NCBI GenBank assembly: GCA_013180625.2
Contig: SNVD02008926.1
Span: forward strand, 276,752-340,751
Reading direction: 5' to 3'
DNA from: Boswellia sacra
Taxonomy: Eukaryota; Streptophyta; Magnoliopsida; Sapindales; Burseraceae
DNA: 64,000 bases
The notes under the pieces are model-generated. The model did no database searches. It was not told the DNA's origin and worked only from the letters and a program-made list of their open reading frames with translations. Of the stretch, positions 21,699 through 33,225 are shown one piece after another (the stretch's first letter is position 1; every line of letters begins with the position of its first letter). The position numbers and the translations under genes were made by a program.

Positions 21699-22769
21699 GA
21701 GAAATCTTCACTCATAAATAAGATTTGACTTTTTTAATCAACCACTTCCCTCCACTTTTTAAAAATACATCACAAACACCCCTAATCGTTTGCTACTGTC
21801 AATTAATAGAAAAGTCAGACCCCAATTACCGTTATCGTCTATTTATAATTGAGTGGATTGCTTGATTAAAATAACAATCTTCTTCCCATCTCTCTTATCT
21901 CCTCACAGCAGCGCTGCTGCTTGAGTTGAGCACCGAAAAAAAAAATCAAGAATTAGTAACTGTAGTTGCTAGCATGGCTACCGGAAAATACTGTCTCCTC
22001 TCTTCTCTTCTTGTCTCTTCTATTCTTACAATACAACCAAAATAACATTTCAAAGCAAAAGGTTGAGTTAACTTTTCAAAGCAAGTGAAAAACTTTAATC
22101 AAAATTCCATCTTCTCAAATAACAAGGCACACAAGCTAATAAAAAAATTCGAATGCTCAATCAGTTAACTTGGACTCCTTGGTCTCAACATGTCCTCTGT
22201 CTAGACCCACAAAAAGGCCAGTATCTGGCTGCTTGGGAGCCATTGCTTGCCAGACAACTCCGACAACGACCTACAAGAAAAAGCCTAACTTCAAAGGAGG
22301 CTGATAATTCATTTATACATCTTCCTTCTACCCTCCGATCTAGTTTCTGGGAATGGTGGTTGGCTTGGTGAAGGTTAATTGCTGCTGTTTGCATGTGCTA
22401 GTAGTGGGACTATGGATTGCGGAACTACTACAACAATGGGGCTGTGATTGTGGAAATGGTGATGGCAGCAGTAGGGAAATGGGTCGCTTGTGGTGGTACC
22501 TGGCCACCGGTTTTCTTGGTGAATTTTGGCTTGAATTAGTGGGTTGAACCAATTTATTTTAAGTGATCCGGGTCGATTTTATTTTTGGGTTATTAAGTAA
22601 GTCAAATTTGGCAATTGTTTAAAAGAAATTGTGTGAATTAATTAATTTACTTGTTTATCCCTCTAAGCAAACGGTTTTTGTCAATTAGGGCTGTTTGTGA
22701 TATATTTCTAAAAAGTTACAAGTGGCTGATTTAAAAAGCCAAACTTTTTTTTGCGAGTGATGATTGCCC
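21699..22769. mobile_element. Non-autonomous inverted-repeat element, about 1.07 kb
   Basis: The left end (about 21699-21790) and the reverse complement of the right end (about 22685-22769) align over roughly 85 bp. Shared stretches include ATCACAAACA and a TTTTTAAATCAACCACTT-like run. The interior (about 22150-22550) is richer in GC than its surroundings and has open frames on both strands, none of which I recognise. This layout is typical of a Mutator-like non-autonomous element, possibly carrying captured host DNA. I found no clean target duplication. Confidence 0.6.
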
Positions 22770-22879
22770 AAAGGAATACTAATATCATAACATCGTATTT
22801 GCCTTTTATTGCTATAATCAAGTACACTTTTTATCCTTCATTCGGTAACATTTACTTTGATCCTCAATTTCAAACAAAA

Positions 22880-23194
22880 GGGTCCGTCTACAGTACACTG
22901 ATATACCGGTACATCATTTGTCAATTTTTTATAAATTCAGTGTAAGAATTATAAATCTTTATATAAAAATCGTAAATGTGAAAAAAAAAAAAGTTGTAAA
23001 TTCTCATTTACGACTTTTATACAATGATTTACAAGTTTTACACTAGTTTACAAAAAATCGAAAATAGTTTCATTTACAACTTTTACACTCCATATTTACG
23101 ATTTTTATACAAGAATTTACAACTTTTATACTAAAAATTACAAAATTTTGGAAAAGTGATGCACCGGTACAACCGATGTACCGTAGCCAAAGCC
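22880..23194. mobile_element. Mutator-type MITE
   Basis: A 315-bp element with imperfect inverted ends of about 45 bp. The left reads GGGTCCGTCTACAGTACA and the right, reversed, GGCTTTGGCTACGGTACA; both continue with TACCGGT-CATCA. It is flanked by a perfect 9-bp direct repeat CAAACAAAA (22871-22879 and 23195-23203). A 9-bp target duplication is the Mutator hallmark. The interior is repeated TTTACGACTTTTATAC-like units on both strands. Confidence 0.8.
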
Positions 23195-23203
23195 CAAACA
23201 AAA

Positions 23204-24956
23204 TAATGAATAAGAACTACAATAATGTTACATATCCTAAGTATTATCCAAAATAACTCATTTCAAATGATAAACTGATGTAACAAGTGATACATCAACG
23301 CTATACAAAATCATACATTTTTTGGGATGAAATATTTGGGATAATACTTGAAATTTATAACACTACTCTGTGATAAAATTGACGGACAAAAAACCTCAAG
23401 GAACCTGTACCACTGATCTTGATCAATGATCATTGAGCTGGTGGTTTAGACCTCGCCACAGCTGAAAAGAAGCCCAGCAACACTCATGTGCCATCTGAAG
23501 ATCCCTACACCACAAGAAATAACGAAAGTCAATTGTCAAGGTTACACAAACAAACCTAGATGAAAATTGAGGAACCACCAACTATCCAACTCTCACATAC
23601 AAGGGAAAATACCCTCTATTGTCAGTTGTCAGAAACCATCCTGAATAAGTCTTTATGTTCATTTAATATCATGACCTGCATTCGGGTACAAGCTTTGACA
23701 GATTTTCTTCTTGCTTCATCACATTCATTCTCTCATACTAGAAAAACCACTCAGCTTGCAGCCAGTGAAAGATGCAGCATCTATAATTGTATTAAAAAGG
23801 AACAACAAACAAAAAGTAGGATAAGTACAGAAATTCCAAATATTGCAATCCATATTTAGCTTCTGGAATTGGTTATGTTATCTTTAAGAATTTCAATGCA
23901 GATGTATCAAGGCCACAACATATAACCTATACATAATTCACTAGATAATTTAAGTCATCATGTCACTAAAAATCTGGTTATGCAAAAATTTCATTTACAT
24001 AAGAAATACACACCTTGGGTAATTACACTGCTCTTAGGCAATTCCATCAAAATATCCCAATCATACTGGTCTCAGCGTGCTCAGCTCGCTTGTATAAGAG
24101 CTTCTCTGCAACAGCAATACCCAGAGCCTCACCTTGTACATAAAAGTTTACGCTTTAGTAGTTTAGTCACAGATAATAAAACAAGTCAACAGTCCATAAG
24201 TGACAATACAAAGGCTTCCACAAATGAAAAGGCAATAAGCATGCAGTTAAGCAAGTTGGTGATTTAACATCGACCTGCGGAGTACACTAGAAAATAGGGG
24301 TAAAGATCCATGAGGCTTACAATGTTAGTGATCATACAAAAAGTATACTATGTTTTCAATAGAAAATATGCATGCACGAAGCTAGCTGCATGTCAGTTAA
24401 AACACTAAAATGAATCAGGGTACCAGCATTGCCACAGAAAGCCACTTGGCTAACATGTTAGGAGAATCTGCCTAAATCTGAGAAAAAACTGTGGCAATTA
24501 CTCTGTAAAAGAAAATACCACCAAACTAATTGGTCAAATAAACTTTGGTTCTCAAATCATGCTAATCGGTATTAATGCAATGAAGTTTAAACAAGTGACC
24601 TATTTGCAACCACACTAGATTATTGCTCCTCAAACACTTCTAAGAGCCACTCCTCAAGAAAAAGAAAAATAAACACACAGTCTATCTCAGTTGGGACATT
24701 TATTCCCACAAGTTGTCAATGAGCAACTTGTCCAAAAGGATATGCAGCAGCACCAAATTTAAAGAACCAACCTTAAATTTGGAAGCATGTGAGACAATGC
24801 TGTTACATCATCAAAACCAGATCTCCTGGGAAGGAATAAGAGAAAGAGATTTGGATTAAGCACACAATAAAATCTGTTCGAAAAAAGATGAACAAAATTC
24901 TATCCATTTTAAAGACTAGTATAGGGTAAAGCACCTTCCTCCTGAAATATTCATGA
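23204..24956. other. Downstream region of the PPR gene
   Basis: No family-like coding sequence is recognised. Because the PPR gene reads leftwards, part of this is likely its 3' UTR, perhaps with introns. The small open frames here do not resemble known proteins. Confidence 0.45.
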
Positions 24957-27497
24957 TTATTCTTGGTTTGTGAATGTGGATGACTGCAATCCATTGGTCA
25001 GGATAGTATATGTAATTTCATCTAAAGATAACCCTTTACTTAACATATGATCACAAACTCTGAAAGCTTCTTCCACCATTCCTTCCTTGCAATATCCATC
25101 AACAAAGATATTATAAGTGATGGCATCTGGTACAATTCCTTTTTCTGCCATCACATTTAGAAGTTTAGTTGCTTCCTTCATATTACCCAATTTGCAATAG
25201 CCATGAATCATGATAGTGTAGGTAATTTTATTAGGATGTATATTAAATGAAGCCATTTCCAGCAAGACACTCCTAACTTTATCCATCTGCCCTAGCTTAC
25301 AATAACCACCTATAAGCGCAGTGTAACAGACAACATTTGGCAACAAACCTTCTTTTCGCATTTTGTCAAAAAGACATTTTGCATCTTCAACAAGACCGAT
25401 ATTGGACATCCCATGTATAAGAATAGAATATGTACCAGAAGTTGGTTGGATGCCCCTGCTTCTCATGTCATTAAGAAGTTTAAAAGCAGCTGTCATATTC
25501 CCATTTTTACAGTATGCTCTGATTAGTGTATTATATACAACAAAATTAAGTGACACTTTCTTAGAGATAAGCTCATTAAATAGGGTTTCACCTTCTTCGA
25601 TTTTATCAGCTTTACAATATCCATCTATCATAACCCCATAGGTATAGATATCTGGTGCCAAACCAATTCTTATGCACTCATCCCAAAGCTTTGTAGCTTC
25701 ATCCAATTTACCAATATTACATAGCCCATGTAGTAGCAAATTGTAAGTGTAAACGTCTGGCTGAATTCCTCGCTTAATCATATCTTCTTTAAGCTTGAAC
25801 CCGTCCTCCAGTTTGCCCTCTTTGCAACAGCCCCAGATAAGCGTGTTATATGTGACCTTATCCAACACCAAACCCCTCTCTAGCATCTCTTTCAGGAGCT
25901 TAACAGCTTCTTCCATGTTGCCTGCTTCACACATTCCATAAATTAATGCATTTGAGGTTACAGTATTGGCTGCAAAACCTTTCTCAAACAGCGTAAACCA
26001 AAGTTCGATTGCCTCTATATGCTTTCCACTCTTACAGAGTCCACCAACCAACAAGGTCAGCAACCCATCACCTGGCCTTAAATTTCTCAATAACATCTCC
26101 TTGGTGAATCGAAGGGCAGAATCAAACCTAGAACTTAGACATAGCCAGCGAATGACAGAAGTATAAGCTCCCTGGTTTACTGATAAATCTTGGGATAGCA
26201 TCTCCTCTAAAACGTTCTCTGCATGATCCATTTGACCACTGTTACAAAATCCCTGTATCAGGGAGTTTAGAGTCACTGAATTGGGACTCATCCCCTTGGA
26301 TACCATGTGATCTCTTATCTTAAGTGCCTCATTAATATTTCCAATGTTACAATATCCATCAATCAATGTATTATATACAACTTCATTTGGAACAAACCCC
26401 ATACTCGACATTTCCTTCAAAACAAGATTCGCATCATCAAATTTCTCCAGCTTAATCATACCATTAATAAGAATACTGTAAGTGATAAGACTCGGTTTCA
26501 ATTCCTCAAGTACCATCTTCTCTTTAAACCGTAATGCCTCATCTAATCTCCCATTCTTGCATAATCCATGAATGATGTTATTGTAAGTAACAACATTCGG
26601 AGCGATACCCAACTCTTCCATTTTCGTAAACAACCCAATTGCATCCTCAATCCTTCCTCCCTTGCAAAATGCATTAACTGCCGTACTAAACAAGTAAACA
26701 TCAGGAGACACCCCACGGCAAATAGTTTCAAACACTTCAATGCCCTTTTGCACCTCATTAGCTTTCACCAAAGAAGTCAACAAAAAATTGCAAGTCTTCA
26801 AAGATGGAAATATGCCCTTACTAGAAAACACTGAAAGCACATCAATAGCATAACCAAAACCCATATTTTTGAATTGAGTGCAATAAACATGAATCAACAA
26901 ATCAGCTACTTGAATATTAAGACCTCGCTCCTCAACCACATTTAAACCAATCATTTCAGTGGCTATCTCAACATGCCTGTTCCTGGGATGGCTTGAATAC
27001 GAAACTGGCATCTTCCTATCTATCAAACGAATCAAAAGCAGCCTTGCAGGCGATAAAAGATTGGAAAAGAGAAGCAAACGAATCAAAAGACAATAAGACC
27101 GAACGGTGAATCGAAACTTACAAAACTCAGCAGCGAAGTAAAAGAAATGCAAAGCCGTTTTGGGATTCACATTCGATCGAACAGCAATGAATAGCCTATC
27201 AAACTCGCGCGGGCCCAAGGTGGGCAAGAGCAATTTACATTTAGAGTGATCTAGAAATCTCTTTGAGAGAATAGAAGAAACATATCTGAGCAACCTCTGA
27301 TTAGAACAGTCCGAATGATCAGTTGGCTTCAATGGAAGGGGTTGAGAAAGGTGGACTTGTTGTGGTTGCGGTTGCGGTGGCGGTGGCGGTTGTTGGGCGG
27401 TGGAGGTCACGTGAGTTAAGGGACGGATGACGGAGATGGACAGAGAGTAAGGCTTGGTGATCAAAAGTCTCCTCAAATCCATGGAAGAAGAAAGCAT
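24957..27497 (-). CDS. P-class pentatricopeptide repeat protein (At4g19440-like)
   Basis: An 846-aa intronless PPR protein. P-class PPR proteins bind organellar RNA one base per repeat and influence its stability, splicing or translation. The N-terminus (MLSSSMDLRRLLITKPYSLS, then a Pro/Gln-rich stretch) is basic and Ser-rich, as in organelle transit peptides. From about residue 220 to the end there are roughly 18-19 consecutive 35-residue repeats of the form VTYNTLIDGYCK-G--EEA---EM---G--P-. There is no E, DYW or SMR domain. ATG at 27497 is the first in frame (a second, 27482, is possible); longer translation would need a GTG start. Sequence pattern, including NQGAYTSVI and SALRFTKEMLLRNLRPG, closely resembles At4g19440 (from memory). 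Confidence 0.92.
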   Translation of the reverse strand: MLSSSMDLRRLLITKPYSLSISVIRPLTHVTSTAQQPPPPPQPQPQQVHLSQPLPLKPTDHSDCSNQRLLRYVSSILSKRFLDHSKCKLLLPTLGPREFDRLFIAVRSNVNPKTALHFFYFAAEFCKFRFTVRSYCLLIRLLLFSNLLSPARLLLIRLIDRKMPVSYSSHPRNRHVEIATEMIGLNVVEERGLNIQVADLLIHVYCTQFKNMGFGYAIDVLSVFSSKGIFPSLKTCNFLLTSLVKANEVQKGIEVFETICRGVSPDVYLFSTAVNAFCKGGRIEDAIGLFTKMEELGIAPNVVTYNNIIHGLCKNGRLDEALRFKEKMVLEELKPSLITYSILINGMIKLEKFDDANLVLKEMSSMGFVPNEVVYNTLIDGYCNIGNINEALKIRDHMVSKGMSPNSVTLNSLIQGFCNSGQMDHAENVLEEMLSQDLSVNQGAYTSVIRWLCLSSRFDSALRFTKEMLLRNLRPGDGLLTLLVGGLCKSGKHIEAIELWFTLFEKGFAANTVTSNALIYGMCEAGNMEEAVKLLKEMLERGLVLDKVTYNTLIWGCCKEGKLEDGFKLKEDMIKRGIQPDVYTYNLLLHGLCNIGKLDEATKLWDECIRIGLAPDIYTYGVMIDGYCKADKIEEGETLFNELISKKVSLNFVVYNTLIRAYCKNGNMTAAFKLLNDMRSRGIQPTSGTYSILIHGMSNIGLVEDAKCLFDKMRKEGLLPNVVCYTALIGGYCKLGQMDKVRSVLLEMASFNIHPNKITYTIMIHGYCKLGNMKEATKLLNVMAEKGIVPDAITYNIFVDGYCKEGMVEEAFRVCDHMLSKGLSLDEITYTILTNGLQSSTFTNQE

Positions 27498-27611
27498 GAA
27501 TATTAAGAGATTTAGCGAGGCTTCAGAGGGGACATAATGTGTTTGATAAAATGTTTTTATGAAATAGAAGCCATGAACGTTTTGGATTTTGAGTGGATTT
27601 GAAAGAGACAC

Positions 27612-27992
27612 GCCAAGCTTGGTTTTGTTTTGAGAGTGACAGAAACACTTGGAAGTTTTGTTGTTGTGGTTAGACTTAGGGGAATTCCAGTTCTAAGGTT
27701 CAAACAGGCTATGTGATTTTTTGTGAATCAGGGTTTAGAAGAGTCCCCATTTTTTGTTCAGAGTCTGAGCCCTCCGTTTGAGGCTCAGAGTTAGGGAAGA
27801 GGGATTTCGATTGGGCCGACAAGATGGATACAAGGCTTTGCTAAATGTACACAGTAATATTCTAAGAAACCCTCCTAGCTAATCAACTTCCGCCAAGTAC
27901 ATTCTTTCCTTTTTTTCATATCTCCCCCCTTTTCTTATAAATAACATGACATAACCAAAATTCGGTAATGTTTTACGGAATAATAAATTTAA
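27612..27992. other. PPR upstream region
   Basis: Likely holds the promoter and 5' UTR of the leftward PPR gene. I see no distinct element and no other gene. Confidence 0.5.
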
Positions 27993-28694
27993 GAGTAGTT
28001 CTATTTGACCGTTATTTTTTTTTTCTTATTAGACCCTGACTCTAATTGGGCAATGATATAATTATAATCTCAAATATTTTTAAGAAATCTCTCATTAATT
28101 ACATTTCATATTAAATCTTAACTATATTCCTAATAATCTTAAATAAAGTATTATTTGACTTTAATTGCTTTTTTTCTTTAGTTTCATCTCTAAAAAAATA
28201 TTATTTGAATGTTTTTCTTTTTCCTTTTAATTTTTGTAGTTCATTAGTTTAAATAATTATAAAAAAAAACTTTATGGGTTTAATAATAATCAATTGTTTC
28301 CCTTTTCTTGTTGAATTTTCCAAGTCCATATAAACAAAAAAATCGATGTATCTTATTATTTCTTAGTTTTGGTGTTTGAAAGCGAAACACTAAATTGAAT
28401 TATAAATAAATAAATAAATAAGTGTCAATATTATAATATGCTGGGTACAGACACAAACAATAATAGAGAGAAAGATGAAGTTGATATGATTTGAAGTGCT
28501 AAAGTTGATATAGTAAGAGAAGATTAATAAAGAAAAAGAAAAAAGATATATAAACAGAAATTAAGAGTTTTTGTAGAAGTCCATTTACTTAATATTAATT
28601 ATCTAAATATTATATTTTTGTGATAATTTTACCCTCATTTAATTTTAAAACATGATATAATGAGATAATAAATGAGCATTGAATAAAATTACTC
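27993..28694. mobile_element. AT-rich MITE-like element
   Basis: Ends are inverted: the left GAGTAGTTCTATTTGA pairs with GAGTAATTTTATTCAA read from the right. Flanks carry TAAATTTAA (27984-27992) and TAAATTTAT (28695-28703), an 8-of-9 target duplication. The 702-bp interior is AT-rich and non-coding. A related right end recurs near 29380-29398. Mutator-type is suggested by the duplication length. Confidence 0.55.
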
Positions 28695-28703
28695 TAAATT
28701 TAT

Positions 28704-31101
28704 TATTTATTTATAAGTGTTTAGCCACCATTTTTCATCTCATTAACCCCCACCTCTTATTTAGTAACGGTAAAATTATAATTTAGACAATTTATCATCA
28801 ACTTAAATATATTAATGGTAAGCTTAATTAAATTCTCATTTAATCTTCAATCAACTTTCTTTCTTTATGTCATCTATACTTCTTATTTGATACAAGGTTA
28901 ATTAAATTATCATTAAATTTCTAGTTACATTATTATTTAATTTTAATAGTTTTTAATTTTTTTCAGTCTTTATTTACTATCAATGATACATAAAAAAAAG
29001 AAAAAGTGATGGTCTTAATATTAATATTTTTTTATCATATATTATTAAATTATTCAAGCTCATATAAAAAAAATAATCAATCAAATACTTCTTAAAGAAA
29101 AAGAAAAAAAAATGGATGATTTGATATCTATTAGATCATTGATTAAAATTTCAAAAGAAAGAAAAATAAATGAATTTTAATAAATTTGAGAAAAAAATAT
29201 AAAAATAGAAGAGAGAGGGTGAGGTTGGTCATTGATTATTTTGGAGAGAAAATAAAAAAAATGATAAAGATATATAAAGAAGAATTAACAGTTTTTGTTT
29301 AATTCATTAACTCATTATTAATTATCTTATGTATTATATTTTTATTATAATTATATCCTTATTTAATGAAAAGAAAATAGAAGTCGAATATAATTACTCT
29401 TTATTTATTTATTATTATTATCTAACCCACTTGTTATCCGCTTGACTTTTTCTAACAAAAAAAGAAAAAAAAAACCTTTGTTCCCTCCTTTCTTCTTTTT
29501 AAATTACCAGCTTAAAACCAGTTCGACGACTTTATTAATTTGCATTATTTTAATTAACCCTCTTGTCACTGTCTCATATCTACAAATTAATCTTTCGTTC
29601 TCCAATATAAAAAGTCTTATCACTGAGCTCATAAAAGGATCAAAACAGGTTGGCATTTATGTATGTGCGGTTAAAAATCATCCATATCTACAAATATTTT
29701 GTTTGCTGATTTAATAGAAGCATATATTCGTGTACGATATCGTTGATAATAGACACAAAAATAGCATACGCAACGATTATTGTTTTTTTATGGTAATTTT
29801 ATGTTTTTTTTCATTTTTGTTCATTTTTTGATGTTATTATAAACAATAAATTGATTGAAGAGTGATTTGATGAAAGAGGAAAACCGTTCAGAGTAGAGTG
29901 GCATAAGCATATATGTCACACCGAGTGTGTTGTGTTACTGCAATTGCTGGTCTATTAGGTACAAGCAAAACCAAATTGACACGATTGCACAAATCCTCAG
30001 CCAGTATCTTAGCGACACTTGGTTCTCTCAGCTCCACATTTTTCTTCGAGATGCAACATGGTTGGTTGTCTAATTCTCGTTCCAAGTATTCTCTAACCTA
30101 CTGGCGCTTTGTTTGATTTTCATTTAGATTACTAATATTTGAAATTTATTTCAAATCAATCTAATCATCTTTTTTTATCAGATATTTGTTTCATCAAATT
30201 AATTAATAATATTATGTAATTCATATAGTAAATATTTTATTAAAATGCAATTTTATTTCCTAAATTACTGTCGGAAGCAGGCAAATAAATCAAACCCATA
30301 AAAAAAATTACACTCATCAAAAACACCCTAACAATAAAAATCAAAGGCAAATGAACCAACAAATATAATCAATATATAAATAATAACATTAGACTTATAA
30401 TTTAAAATTTATAATATAATATCTTAGTTTAAGTGATAAAATTTTAATAGAAATATAATTTTACTCTTTTTTTTATAAAATTAAATTTTAAATTTTAAAT
30501 TATATTTAAATTATAAATATAATATTACTAATATATAATACCACTCAAAAGTACTTTTTAAACATTTTAAGAGGGTGAAGAATATCTTAAAACTTGAACC
30601 AAAAATAAAATTTTCGTACGCGACAGAGTCAAGTTTGTTCTGACAAAAATTTCGGTCCATCCTTCTTGAAAGGACTACTAGTATAATTACAACATGAAAA
30701 TGAGCGGAATCTTGTTCTTCCCATCCCAACTCAAGTGCGATAAAAAACAATGACAAAACAAAGGAAAGGCTTGTTTGTGGAGAAAATCCCTCTCCTGTTG
30801 GATCATATTTTATCTTTAATCTTGTGTTCGACAAGCTCTCAAATTCTTGTCACACAAAAGTTTGGAAATAATTGAAACTTACAACACTTCTAATTATCTT
30901 AATAAATGTTTTCAATTTATGTGGGTAAAAAAGTGATGGTTTCGTCTTTCATCACTCATTATTTCGTTTGTATTCTAATTCAATTTCTTTCATGAATAAC
31001 GTAATGGATTCAAATTTCGAGTCCATTTGTTTGGATCTTCAGGAATCTAAACTTCCTTTTCATTTGCATTTGTTATTTTCTTTTCTTTTTAAGTGGACAA
31101 T

Positions 31102-31151
<50 letters not shown>

Positions 31152-32186
31152 AAACACACATAACTAGATATTTTCTCGATATTTAAGTTACAATTAAGTT
31201 GTATTAACCTTTTTTAATATTTGAAAATTAATATATTAATTATACATTTATAGACTTTTAATACAAAATCAATCATACAAAATAATGTATATTATTTGAT
31301 TGGAGTGGTGAATTTAAAAAAATATTTACGTCAAATTAAGATAAATAATATGACAATCATATAATAATACAACACCAATTTGTAAGATTAAGTTAGCATA
31401 TATCATAAATATGGCACTATTTAAATTATTATATTTATTTTGTCGAATTATTAACTCTTTCTAAAAATTTCACAAAATTCGCTATAAAACCCTCATATAG
31501 GCTTGCTAAATTCTATACAATCCGTTAAAATGACACAAACCCATTCCATAAAAACGTGTTTTAGATCTAATATTATCGAATCATATCGTTAATGGGTTAA
31601 CATAATAAAACTCGTTTAATATTGGACCGTGTTTAGGTTTAACCTATAAAAAAAACACATTTTTAACTCGTTAATATTAAAGATAATTTAGTAAATTTAT
31701 TTATTATACATAAAAAATATAATAAAATGTAACAAATTATTATAAATACTAATTTATAACCATGTTTAACTTAATTAAAATTATTTTAATACAGTTATCT
31801 TTTTCTTAGGTGTGTATGAATATGTCATTTTGATAAGGAATACATAGAAGAAACTTATAGAATGTCCTATTTCATTTAAAAAAATAATCCAATAATTGGA
31901 CATTTTTAGTTGTTTATCTTAAATATACTTTAGATGGACCTTTAAATGATGTTGAATACAAAACTTTGTTTATGTTTTCGTATTATATTAAATTTGGATA
32001 TTTCAATAGATTTCAAAATATTTGTTAGATATTAAATTTATAAACTATTAGTTATATTTTATGTTTAGAATTTATACAAATGATGTTAAACATATTGTTG
32101 TTTAATTTAAAAATAAAAAAGGGGTTAAATGGGTTGAATTTGGATAACATGTTTAGTTAAAAGTCGAATTTGGGTTATAAGAGATT
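28704..32186. other. AT-rich intergenic DNA with transposon relics
   Basis: Mostly A/T homopolymer-rich sequence. Around 29280-29400 it repeats part of 28560-28690. A slightly GC-richer patch at 29890-30110 has short open frames on both strands that I do not recognise. The stretch 30385-30535 is imperfectly self-complementary and could be another small MITE. No supported gene is present. Confidence 0.5.
31104..31152. repeat. (AT)n-(GT)n microsatellite
   Basis: A run of about 15 AT units passes directly into about eight GT units, a compound dinucleotide repeat. Confidence 0.95.
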
Positions 32187-33225
32187 GGGAAAATTGAAAA
32201 AATGGATAAATTTAGGGGGCTTGTTTGAAAAATGGACATGTTCTGAAATATTTTCATCCCATAGACACTTTTGTGTCTAAAAGACAAAAACACCCCTGTC
32301 CTAAAATAAATTTCCAAAACCTTCATTATTTCATATCCTTCGGACAAATTTTAAGAAAGACAGTAAAGCAAGACACAGAACAACGGAAACCAGTAATAGC
32401 TCGAATCACTTAACTTCACTGTCCCGAAACAACCTCAATATCTGAAGCAGTAAGCAAAACGCGTAAGAACAACTTTTCCTTAATCTCTCTGTAAATGGCA
32501 TGAAAATTTAATGTATGTGTAGTGTTTTCGTTATTGCTCGCTTTGGTAACTGACAACCGCATTATATAGCTTAAAAATGGGTTATGTATGTGAACTAAGG
32601 GTAAAGATAGTGCCCTCTGTGTGAAAAAATGCTGGAAATTGGCTGTCGGTGTGCAAAAATGGGTTTTCGCAGTCGAAGGTCAAAGAAGACGACTGTGTTC
32701 GAGTGTCTTCGAGTGTCGTCGAATGTAGTCAAGTGTCGAGAAGTTCTGTCGGGACCGAATCACGACAATTCGGATGGTGGTTTCGAGTGTCTAGCCATTG
32801 CCTCGATTCTAGGTTCGAGTGTCGCGTGTTCGAGTTCCGTCGAGGGTCTTGTGAATTGTCAAAAGTTCGTGTGTCGCGTGTCGAGAGTCGAGTGTAGGAC
32901 GCGTGGAACCGACCTGTAGATGTCTCGAACCATTCATGTCGAGTGTTTCGAGAGTCGTGGACACCATTTTGTCGAGCTTTCGAGTAAGAGAGTCGAGTGT
33001 GTACAAGTTGACGAGTTAGTCGAGTTCGAGTGTCGTGTCACATATGTCGAGTGTCGAGTGTTTTTGTCGAGTCTCGTCGAGCGTTTTGGCATAACGCTCT
33101 TTTTTCCCACTTTTGCAAGCTATTTCATAATTATTTTTTGTCCACGGATCTTATATGATATGATATATCTCAATCATGCAAGAAATGGAAACTTTACGCA
33201 TACTCATTACATATAATGGTTCATG
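32187..33225 (+). repeat. Left terminal inverted repeat of the MULE
   Basis: About 1.04 kb, matching the reverse complement of about 43160-44005. It is longer than the right repeat because it keeps roughly 180 bp (around 32410-32570) that the right one lacks. It includes a TCGA array (about 32690-33090) and ends inside the transposase gene, covering the ATG and at least the first 16 codons. Confidence 0.9.
32690..33095 (+). repeat. TCGAGTGTCG array L1, upstream of MURA
   Basis: Irregular tandem motif of TCGAGTGT/GTCG type, dense in CpG, within otherwise AT-rich DNA. The gene-proximal edge reads CGTCGAGCGTTTTGGCATAA. Confidence 0.85.

Noticed and set aside
24803..24994. 63-codon open frame overlapping the 3' end of the PPR gene
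   Set aside because: Overlaps the PPR stop in another frame on the same strand and shows no domain.
29888..30116. Overlapping 65-67 codon open frames on both strands
   Set aside because: Slightly coding-like composition, but no recognisable family and no supporting splice or promoter context.
31104..31152. Possible CRISPR-like or regulatory repeat
   Set aside because: It is a plain AT/GT microsatellite; no CRISPR-type repeat-spacer pattern occurs anywhere, and the genome is a plant's.
32629..33006. Short open frames with Cys/Val/Arg-rich repeats in the TCGA arrays (also 36237-36533, 36960-37160, 43385-43753)
   Set aside because: The peptides are translations of the non-coding TCGAGTGTCG repeats, appear in several frames and strands, and lack starts or context of a gene.
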